In this document: positions 13,058-25,000 of the stretch, one piece after another
How positions within the stretch are numbered: position 1 is the stretch's first letter
Layout of the letters: each line of letters opens with the position of its first letter
Assembly (NCBI GenBank): GCA_026545225.1
Contig: CM048845.1
Location: forward strand, 97,900,533 to 97,964,532
Direction of reading: 5' to 3'
DNA: 64,000 bases
Source of the DNA: Cornus controversa
Lineage: Eukaryota; Streptophyta; Magnoliopsida; Cornales; Cornaceae
Position numbers and translations under genes: made by a program
The notes under the pieces: generated by a model
Told to the model about the DNA's origin: nothing
The model's input: the letters and a program-made list of their open reading frames with translations, nothing else
The model's database searches: none

Positions 13058-16000
13058 TCTTTGTTTATTCATTTATTTCTTAATTCTGCCAGGTATCTTA
13101 TTTGTTTATTAATGTATCATTAGAAAATTAAACAGATTTAAATATTTTTCATTCACATTGACATCAACATCAACTCATCCACTGAAATTTACGTAACTTT
13201 GCCTCAATTTTTTTCATCATTTCCATTTGTCTTTCTAATTTTCTTTTCTGGTAGAATTTTTTTTTTTTTTTGACACGTAAGCTCAATCACATACATCCAC
13301 AATGGGGGCTTGAACCCTCAACCTTCCATTTGGAAGGAGGAGATAGTACTTCAGACAAAGGCTCATTGGTTTTTATGGTACAAACTTGCTACCAGTTAGT
13401 AAACAAAATAGCTAGATATGAGAATGGAACTCCTGCCAAAGAACTTAACATAGCAGCACAAAGGACAGGCCTGCAAAGTAGAAATATTTGTAAGATTGTA
13501 GAGTTCTTACTTGCCACAAAGCTGAAAGTTTTTGCACTGTTTACAAACCCAACGGTTTCCAGAAACCATTAGAATACAGCAATGAGTGCATGCATGCTGC
13601 AAGTGAACCATGATAAAATCTTCCTTCATTGGGGAAATTGTTTCGCCGAGCTGAAGAAGATGGATAGCACATAAGGACAAAAGAATAACATCACGAACCA
13701 ACCAATTTCAACACACAAACCCCCCCACCCCCCACCGCCCCCAAGTAAGACATACACATCCACGTCCAAACAGGACTTGAATCCTGCATCTCTTCCTTAA
13801 GGATGATAGGAAGGACCACTCAATCAAACAGCTAATGGTAACAACACCTCCAAACAAACAAGTATCCAATGTTAAATAATAACCAAAAGATCAGGAAAAA
13901 TATAATTCTCAGACAAAATATAAGAGATTCTACAACCCGGTTATTAAGTAAAAACAACATATCAAATATCTTATTGAGAGTAAGACACCATCACACGCCA
14001 AGAAAAATGACAGTCATATTATGATGAAGTGATGATAACCTATATGTTAAATGGACTCGGGTTCATCAGTTGTGTGTCGAAGCATCAGGTTTATCAAACA
14101 CTCAAGGATATGGAGAGAACCAGAATTTCATATTATTCCATATTCTTCTTTTATTTTTTATAGTAAAATGATGTTATATATAATATACACTTCAACTAAT
14201 TAGAAGCGATAATGTAACAAAAGAACAAAATAAAATAATTCCATGTACAAATATAACAAACTTGAATTATTACATATGTTTGTTCAATGCATGTCCAACC
14301 AGAATTGTTGGACACATTTCCCGAATCGATGACCAGGTGTTGTGTGTCCGGCATGGATGCATCTCACATTTTTTAGGAATCTATGTAACATAGATGATGA
14401 CAGCTACGTTGAATCGCCATTCTTGTTAAGAAATTTTTAAGCTGACAATAAATTGATGACTAGGAGAAATTGATGAAAAGATATATTCACAATAGAGTTT
14501 AATAGAGCTATTGTTAGAATTACTTTGTGCATTAGCAGCAGGTCTTTTGATGCATTCCCAGAAAGATCAGATTGACCAGATGCTTTTAAAGCCCTTTTTG
14601 TTATGGTCTTCTTGAATGTTCCTTTCTTATGTTGTTTTCTGCCATCCTCTTCTTGACGAAGCTGATAGATCATATCCTCTGCAGCACCAGGCCAGTAGTC
14701 TCCATCAAAATATGGCAGCCGAGCTGCAGTTACCTTAGCCTTACACTCACCACTAGATACAAAGAAATGGTCATATAAATTAGTGAGGTCAACTACTATA
14801 TTTTCCTTTGCAGCTTTTCTTAACATTGCTAAATACCTGAAACAGAAAGAAATTCATCCATATCAAAGAGAAGCATGACGAAGGATAAGATCATGTTTCA
14901 TAATACTCATTATAATAAAATAATTTATATAATTAAAGTTTACAAGGCTCACCACTCCCTGAGTTTATCAGACTTTGGTGTTTTCTGAATTTCTGGATGG
15001 CAATATAAAATATAATCTTCACCCTTCAGCGGAGGGCAAGCCCATATATAGCAACTTGTGAAACCGCGTTTCTTGCAATATTCTAGGTATCCAATCTGGA
15101 AAGAGAATCAAAAAAAAAAATTAAGGAGGTCAATTTAATTACTAATAATAACAATGATTAATTAGTGTTACATTATATTAGATAAATTACTTGGCAAGAA
15201 TATATTACGAGAGCAACTGATATTAGGAACTTACCAAAATTTCATGGTAAACAAATGTACGGAGAGCTTCTCCTGTCACAGCTTTGATCTCAGGCCTGAA
15301 ATACTTGACAGAATCCAGATATGAGAGATAAACACGACGATGATTTGGCTGTTCACATTCTGATCCGAATTCTTGGACATACATGCCAAATAGGCATACT
15401 TCTACACCTTCAATTTTCTGAAACAACAATACTACCTGGAAGAAGCAAAGTTTTAAGCTCTTACTTGAAGTTGTCACTGGTGATATAGTCTCTAGTACAG
15501 CATAAAATGCTCTTTTTTTTTTTTAGTGAGAACATATTAAACTCATAATATCATTATACATCTGGCACACTAAAAAGGATGGGAAAGAATAAAGCGGTTG
15601 GGCCGGATAACATTCCTATCAAAGCATGGAGAACGTTAGGAAATGCAAGAATTGAATGGCTAACAAATTTATTCAACAAAATTCTAAAAGAAGGATGCCA
15701 AATGAGTGGAGGAAGAGCACGATAATACCTATTTACAAACACAAAGGGGATATACAAAATTGCAATTCTTATCGAGGAATTAAATTAATGAGTCATACAA
15801 TGAAACTATGGGAAAGGATGATAGAGCAAAGATTAAGGATGGAATCCACTATGTCTGATAACCAATTTGGATTTATGCTAGGGAGATTCACAATGGAAGC
15901 TATTTACTTACTAAGACAATTAATAGAAGAATGTAGGAATAAGCAAAAGGATCTACATATGGTCCTTATAGACCTAGAAAGAGCTTATGATAAAGTGCCA

Positions 16001-19000
16001 GAAGATATAATTTGGTGGGTTTTATAAAGAAAACAAACCCCTCTAGATATGATAAATATTATTCGGGATATGTATCTAAATACCAAAACTAGTGCTCGCA
16101 CTACGTGTGGCAAGACTAGAGATTTTTCTATAAATGTGGGGTTACACCAAGGGTTTGCTCTAAGTCAATATTAATTCACATTAATTCTAGATGAGATTAC
16201 AAAAGAGTTGCAAGAAAATATTCAATGATGCATGTTGTTTGCCGATTACATAGTACTATTGGACACTTCTAAAGAAAACTTAACAATTAAATTAGAAAGG
16301 TGGAGAAAAGCGTTAGAATAAAAAGGGTTAAGGGTTAGTAGGACTAAAATTGAATATATGGAATGTAAATTTAGTAAAGAACGGATATTAATGATGTAAT
16401 GGTTACACTTCAAAATCAGAGGATTATCCAAAGTGAACACTTTTGATATTTAGGGTCATTAATAAAAAAGGATGGTGAGATAGATGGTGATATAATTAGT
16501 AGAACTGTCACATGTTGGACAAAATGGAGGCAAGCTAGTGGCGTTTTGTGTGACAAAAGAATACCATATAAACTAGAAGGACAATTTATAGAACAGTTAT
16601 TAGGCCAACTATCTTATATGGCGTAGAGTGTTAGGCGTTAAAAAAGAAGCAAGAACAAAGAATTCGTGTAGCGGAAATGAGGATGTTAAAACGGATGATA
16701 GGAGTGACTAGAAAAGATATAGTTACAAACCAAAACGTGAGGGAGAAATTAGGTATCGCACCAATTAATGATAAGATTAGAGGGAGTAGACTTAGGTGGT
16801 ATGAACATATTCACAGAAGACCTACAGATGCATTGGTGAGAAGAGGAAGGAAAATTTGCATAGAGGGTAGGAGGCGTAGAGGGTAGGAGGCATAGAGGGC
16901 ACCCAAAATTAACATTGGATGAGATCATTAGAAATGACTTTAAAAGGATAAATATTAGAGGAGAGATGGCTTGTAATATAAAAGAATGGAAAAAGAGAAT
17001 TTATATGGCCGACCCATTCATACGAGATTAAGGCAAGGATGATGATGATGATGATCTAGCATACCTTGGATTTATATGAGAATTCTGTTGGGTAATTATC
17101 TTCTTGAAAAATTTCAAGGAATCGCTGCTTCACTTCCAACTTTTTGTCAACTGATGATACAACTCTGACTACAAGGGCTTCTGCTCCAGGAACCTGGCAA
17201 TATCAACAATGAGCTATAAGCGCTTGGTGTGGATTGAAAGTCTGAGTTGCACAGTATAGAAAAAATAACATGGATAAAAGACCCAAGACAACAAAAGTCC
17301 ACCTGCACGTTACGTGCAATAATTCACGAGTTAAAGAGGATCAGTGATCAGCATTAATAACAAGTAGACATAAATAACTGGAGCAAGCAATCACTTGTAG
17401 GTGTCTCATGTCTAAGAAAACAAACATTAAAGAGCCAAAGTTCGAGCTCATGGACACACTGAATTTCGTTTATGGACTATACTGAAGTGTTGAAATTGTA
17501 AAACCTCCAAACTGAGTTTCTCAATAATTAATTCGAAAGTATAAATTAGGCTAGCCTACTATACGTTATAAGGTTACCCCATCAGCTACTTCGCAACCAA
17601 GGAAACGTTAGTGTTTGGAATCCCATGGAAACAAGTTCACAACAGAGGATGCCTATTAGGCTATATTTCTTCAATAGGAAATCAGGTTGCTAAGCTTAAA
17701 AATTCAGGTTATTTACTTGCACAAGGTTCTTTTGACTTGAAAGGTTTGGTAGAAAAAAACTTAGATCCCTTGTCAGAACTGTCTATCAACCATTTGCATT
17801 TTTATAAAAATAAAATAAAAATCATTGAACTCAGTTGAATTTCTTGAGCATCTTATAAGGGGTTCTCTCATTCAAATGTTGAAATAAAGGAAAGCAGCAA
17901 AATACATGCACATTCTTCAGAAAACAAATTTCATGTTCATCGCATATTTAACTGCAAAAACTCAATTATCATCCTATATAGCAACACATGGGAAGTCAAA
18001 TGAATCACCTCATCAAAACTTTTCCCTTGAAGCCTTGCCCTCTCTTGTCTTTCCTGTTTCAGACACCTAAATAACCGCTGCTCTATGTGGTCACTGAGGA
18101 TTGTTCTAGGCAGATCTTTCGCTCCAAGAACAGCACTCTGTGGTAAGGGCATACGCTCTCCTCTTTCAACCTCTGCTATATAACAGTTCGGACAAGTATA
18201 TTCAGCTTGCCCACCATCATTCCTTCGACCATTGAACAATGCACAGATTTGATGTTGCCAGGCTTCGCACTTATCACATTGAACCCACTGCATAAAGCAT
18301 CAAAGTTTAGATACATTAAGGCATTTGTAAACACCATCATAAACTAAAAAAAAAAAAGGATGCAACATACCCATTCTTCTGTTTCCTCATCATTTTTCTT
18401 CTTCTCCAGTCTTCCCTTTGAAATAGCACTCCCATCAATTGCAATGGTGTCTCCACGGGCCTCATTATAACATGGGATGCAGAAGTAGTGCCGTGTATCA
18501 CCAGCTCCTATAGTATAATACATTTGATTTCTTTTAATGCGAGCACCACATGGCGTGCAATATAGAGGTGGTGGTTCAAAGGTGAGCTTCTCCACTGCAC
18601 ACAGCTGACAAGAGTTCTCACTCATTGAATGCTCCATTGCTTGATTTTTTTCTGCCTTCGCTTTACTCTATCAAACGGGAAAAAATATATATGGAATCTC
18701 ATCATCAAACACAGGCATAAAATATAGTAGGAAAGAACAGAAGACAACTATCATCCACATCCACACAAAAAAAGTATGCTTGGCATATGGGTGAGACATA
18801 ATCTGGCCAATTCTCATGAATTGGTTTAGCAGCAGACTAGTGCCTCATAGCCAACTAAATACCATGACTGAATACCATATTACCATAAAAAAAAATTAGG
18901 TATCCACCAAATCAATGTGGATTAGATTGTCTAAAAAACAAAGGCACGCAGTCTCATACAGGTTCACAGCAAGAAGCCTCATCAGTTGGATGCAAACTTT

Positions 19001-22000
19001 GTTTTTTAAGAAGAAACAAAATGTTGATCAACTCAACAAAGCTTTTTCCCAACTAGGTCAGCTACATGAATCCTATTTTCCCATTATGCTCTGCAATAAC
19101 CTCAATCAACACTATTTTTAACCGGTACACTTAGTGATCTTATTTGCAAATGTCAACCATCTTAATCAATTTTCTCTCATTTTTCTCTAATGGGTGCCTA
19201 CTTCAGCAATCTCACAAATGTGCTCAGTTCTAATTTTATCCTTTCTTGTCTTGATGCACATCCATATTATGTTACAAGGACTTTTCAAACAAGAACGTGG
19301 CACATGCGTTGACACATTTAATTGGACATGTACCTAAAAATAATATCCAATAATTCAATTTAATTAGATTATTGCTCAAAACTAGTTAAGTGCCTATTTT
19401 GAAAATTGTTACATAAAAATGTTATTTTACTCTAGAAAATAAAAGGAAAAATATCAAATAACATAAATATTTAGCAGTGTGCTTGTATCCGTCTAAATGG
19501 GAATTTGATACATCTAACACTTGGATACATATCAGCACATGAGGCACGTATTTTAGTTCAGATAACACAACATCCATATCAACATTCGCATTTCTGCCAC
19601 AATTTATGCATATATTTGCTTCTTAGTTGTCCAACATTCTGTCCACATAAAGAATGGTTGGTCTAATAGTTGTTTTGTAAAATATCCATATTAACCTAAG
19701 AGGGATACACTTATAGTCTTTAGATGAGATGACAAAAGATTTCCAAACGAGATTCCATGGCGCATGATGGTTGCCGATGATATCATGCTCTTGGATACCT
19801 CTAAAGAGAACTTAAGTTCTTAACAATAAAATTAGAAATGTGGAGAAATGCTTTAGAATCGAAAGGATTGAGAATTAGTCGAACTAAATCCAAGTATATG
19901 GAGTGTAAATTTTAACAAAGATTTGAACATTGAAAATATAATGATAGCACTTCAAGATCAAAAGGTTACTCAAAACTACCAATTTTGGTACCGAGGATCG
20001 ATAATATAAATCGATGGAGAGATAGATAGTGACATAACTAGTAGAATAGGTGTGGGGTGGACAAAATGGAGGCAAGCTAGTGGGATATTGTGTGATAAAA
20101 GGATAACACAAAAGCTTAAAGGTAAATTTTATAGGACCGTTATTAGACCAGCTATGTTGTATGGGGCAGAGTTTTGGGCACTAAAAAAGAGACAAGAACA
20201 ATGCCTTCATGTAGCGGAAATGAGAATGCTAAGATGGATGATTGGATTGACTAGAAGAGATAAGGTTCCTAATGAGAGTGATGGAAAAATATGGTGTAGC
20301 TCCCATTTGTGAAAAAATTAGAGAGAGTAGATTGAGATGGTTTGGACACATATATCAGAGACTTGGAGGCGCGCCGGTGAAGCGAAGTTGACTAGTTGTA
20401 ATAGAAGGTAAAAGACTGAGAGGGGGACCAAAAATAACATGGGATGAGGTTATCAAGCATGACTTGAAAGAGTTAAACGTTGTACGGAAAATGGCACGTA
20501 ATAGAAAAGATTGGAGACAGAGAATTTGTGTGGCTGACCCCATGTATATGGGATTAAGGCAAGCATGATGATGACGATTCCCCCCATTTAACTCGTCCAA
20601 CCTTGATTTATGATTAACATTATCACCAATTTATCCTTCATTATGAATAATTGAGCCTGAAATTTGCTAGGCAAGTCAAATTATACTTCCATTCTATCTG
20701 ATGGCCCTTTGTTATTTGCAAGTAAACCTTTATTCTTAAAAATGTTCCAGCTCTAAATGAAAATAACAAAGAAACTTCAATGGCCGATGTCATCTACGCA
20801 GGTGACCTCTGCTCTCTCCTTTCTCTTTCTCTTTCCTTCCATCGTTTCTTCGATATGTCTCTTACTTTTCTGGTGGGTTTTGCTTCATGCTGAGGCTATC
20901 GTTTCAAGAGACCGCGCAACTTCCTTGCCTTCCCATCGACGGCAACACTCGAGTCCTACCGGCGACAGATACGAGAAGAAACTGTTTCAAAGTTAAAGAC
21001 GAGGGCATCTGGTGTCGGCAGGAAGCCCTAAGAACCTGCTTGGTGGGTAAATTTGACAGAGAAGTTGGTTCGTTCGATCAAATCAAGGAATGGGCTACTA
21101 GAGCTGGGGGTGTGGTGAGTGGTGCGGGTGTCTCTCCTTTGTCGGATTAATTACTTCTCTTTCAGTTGCCATCTCAAGCAAAGGCAACTAGCGCAACTTA
21201 AGACTAGTGTATGGTCGTTTCGTGTTGGATGTTCCGGGGTGATGAAAGAAAAAGGTGAAAAAAGAGTTGTGATTCACAGGCTGCCCCTCCATGTATGGTG
21301 CCAGTCTCAATTCCAAGCCATAGGGGACGCTTGTGGAGGTTTCAAAAAGTTTTTGGCTGATGAAAGTGTAGATGCTTCTAGAGTTATCCTCATTGTGAGA
21401 GAGGGAGGATTTGTTCAGACAATTTGCAAGTGGAAGACGATCGATAATGTTACCGAGTTGCAATGATGTAGGAGCGCTTGTCGGAACTGGTGCCTACAGT
21501 GAGCTCCCTCACCAGTTGAGACGAAAACAGTTTGATTAGGGAAGATGAATGGTGGCGTATGAGGGCAACTGTCAAACAAAAGCCTGATCGTGAGTTGCAG
21601 AAAACTGTCGGAACCCAACGAAGAAGACAGAGTGGATCTCACGCGCCGAAAACGCGTGGGAGAGGTGGATCCCCTTCTCGGACATGTGGTGAAACTCACA
21701 CCAATGGCAATAATGGGTGGAGGCCAGCTGCTATAACATGTGTCAATCGCACATGGAAAGGACATGTAGCAACACCTGAAGGAGAGAGTGTTGTTTTTAA
21801 ATCTATTGAGCTGGGCCAATCTAAAGTACATAAATTGCAAAGTACTCCGAAAAAGTTTCCCAGTACAGGCCCAAGAGGGGAGGTGCACTGATTCAAACTC
21901 CTAAAGGCCCACTTCTCATAAATCGATTTGGGCTACTGCAATTGGACCTTTTTCCTGAAACAGAAGATGGATCATGATTTGAGGGCCTAAGGAACTTGCA

Positions 22001-25000
22001 TTATGGCCCATTTGACAAAGCCGTCCATGAACAGAATGTTAAATCCACCAATAAACGGCTGATTCCAATGTCTCTCACATTAACTCATACAAACTAAAGA
22101 ATCAACCCATTCGCCATAAGAAGATGAGCATGTCTGTTCCAAAAGTGAGAGTTCAGAAAGGGTTATCTCAACCGAGACGGAGCATCTGTTCCAAAAGTGA
22201 GAGTCCAGAAAGGGTTATCTCAACCGAGACGGAGCATACCAGTCAGAAAGTTTTCTTGGGTCCAGAAAAAGAAATGGGTCTCTAAAGATCCCTCTGGTTC
22301 AAAATCGAAGCAAACAACTGAATCGAGCATTTGGCAGGTGGATAATGGAGGCAAAGACGATTGCCCAAGGAAGTTGAATGATTATCAAGTGTGGGGTTCT
22401 AAACCTTCTTTTCATCTTCTTCTTTTCCCGGTTCAATGGGGAGGGATGAAATTGGAAGTAAGCAATATGGAGATCACGGACAAGTGGGGATGCAGAGTAG
22501 GTGGTCATCAGTGATTGGGGAGAAGCCGAACCAATTCGCAATCCTTGGGAGCGACAATTGTTCAGAGAACTGTTAGGAAAATGGTGTTAATGGTCAACCA
22601 AAGTGGAAAGCTCGGCTGCCGCCGGTGATTGAAGAGGAGCCAGAACAGCGTTCCATTGAGAATGGAGGGGATGGGGATGACAGAGATGCCTTGAAAACGA
22701 CAGTGCAGATGTTGGGAATGTCGTCTCCGGAAAAAGGAGATTCAACAATGCCGAGGAGGACAGATGGGCTTAATAGCAGGGAAGCAAGCTCAGTATCTCA
22801 GGAAAATAAAAGGGCAGAAGAGGGTCTTTTGCTGTGTCTGGGTCCGGATATTAAGCTGAGAATTGAAAAAGACTCTGCAGATGCTTTCTTTGCCGATCTA
22901 AGGCTCCATTGCAGTGGTTATGGCGGTCAGTTGTTGGCAGCTGCATCTGAACAGCTTGAAAAGAGGTACAGTGAAGAAGGGGACATGCACAGTGATGATG
23001 AGGGAAGTATGGGAGACTTTGGGGACAGTGTTGCAGGGGGTGGAGAGGCTGCATGTGCCGAGGATGACTGTTTTTTCCTAGAACCTCCAGTGTGGGAGGA
23101 CTGTGGAGAAGCTAAGATTGTTACTCCCTAAGCGATTGACAGGGATGACTGGGAGATTGACAGGAGAGTGGTGCAATATATGGAGGAAGGAAAATTGTTA
23201 GGATTATCTTATAATGAGGGCGAAGAATTAACTCACAAATTGATTCAATCTATCTAAGGAGAAAGAATGAAGGCGACGAGGAAGAATGAAGCCTTATGGA
23301 AGGGGGAGAGGGAACTTAGAAATCTTATTTCAAATGTAAATTATGAGGAGCAGGAGAGTAGTGGGAGGAGAAGGGGCGGGGGTATAAAGAGCTTATGTGC
23401 CTATGAAGCTCAAAATTATGTCTTGGAATGTCCGGGTCTAAATGATCCAGATAAAAGAAGAGTGGTGAGGGTGGCTATTCGAAAGTGGAGTGCACAAATG
23501 GTTTGTTTGCAAGAGACTAAACTGGACAAACTGGCAAATGGGGTGTTAAGAAGTATTTGGGGAGGGAGATTTGTAGAGTGGGTGGTGTTGGAATCGATGG
23601 GAGCGTCAGGGGGCATAGTTGTATTATGGGATAAGAGGTGGATGTCAAAGGAGGAAGTAGTGGTAGGTAGATTCTCTATTTCTATTCTTTTTTCCTTCGA
23701 GGACGATGGATCCCACTGGATGTTCTCTGGTATCTATGGGCCAGTTGATGATGGGGAAAAAAGAGGGATGTGGGAGGAGTTGGAGAGACTAGAGAGTGAG
23801 GGATAGGTGGGAAGGACCTTGGTGTGTGTGTGTGTGTGTTGGGGGGGCTGAGATTTCAATGTGGTCAGGGGGGCCCATTGAAAGATCCACTAGAGGGAGG
23901 AGAACACAGGCAATGATGGATTTTCTAGAACTCATTGATGCTCACAATTTGTTGGGTTTCCCAATAGAGGGAGCTCGTTTCACATGGTCTAGTGGCCGCG
24001 AGTCTCCTACTGTCTCGTTTGGACAGGTTTTTTACATCTGGGGATCTAAAGGAGAAGTTTCCTGATGTGGCTCAAGTGGCTTTGGCTAGACCAGCATCGG
24101 ATCACATCCCAATTCTCCTGGATTGCAGAGGGTTGAGAAGAGGAAAAGCTACTTTCAGATTTGAAAACATGTGGCTTAAGGCAGAAGGTAAGGAACCAAT
24201 GAGCCAGTTATGTGGTGCGGGGTAGTCCGAGCTTCCAGTTGGCGAGCAAATTTAGACTCCCTAAGAGTTAAGACAGATATTAAGAAGTGGAATAAAGAAG
24301 TGTTTGCCAACATTGAATGGCGAAAAAATAGAATCCAAGAGGAGATCTTAGAGTTGGACTGGAAGGAAGGGACAGAAGGCCTTGATGATGTAGAAAAAGA
24401 TAGGAGGGAGGAATGCATGGCGGAATTTGGGGAGATAGCAATCATGGAGGAGATATCGTGGAGATAGAAATCTAGGGTCATTTGGCTCAAAGAAGGGGAT
24501 CGGAACATGAATTTTATCATAGATTGGCAAACTCTCATAGGCGAGGAAATCATATTGGGAGCATTTGTATTGATGAGAATATTTGGCACAAAGAGGAAGA
24601 CATTCAGAGGGAGATTGTGTTATATAATCAGAAGTTGTATACTAAGACAGCTTCTGGGCGTCCTTTGCTTGATGGGCTAGAGTTTACCGGCATCTCAAAG
24701 GAAGATAAGGAATGGCTGGAAAGGCCTTTTGAGGAAGAAGAGGTGGAAGTAGCTTTGCGAAGTTGTGAAGGGGATAAAGCTCCGGGTCCAAACGGCTTCA
24801 CTTTGGCTTTTTACCAACAAAATTGGGAGGCTATTAAAACAGAAGTGCTTGAAACATTCAGGGTTTTTCATTAGCAAAATAAATTTGAGAAGAGTTTTAA
24901 TGCTACTTTGATATCGTTAATCCCCAAGAAGGGTGGCGCCATTGATGCCAAGGATTTTAGACCAATCAGTTTGGTGGGTGGTGTTTATAAACTAATTGCT

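Noticed and set aside
21415-21888. 157-residue minus-strand frame inside the L1
   Set aside because: Antisense shadow of the LINE ORF1 region; no known domain.
22625-23131. 168-residue acidic + frame considered as a host gene
   Set aside because: Lies between the DUF4283-like and endonuclease parts of the L1 and is best explained as the C-terminal part of ORF1.
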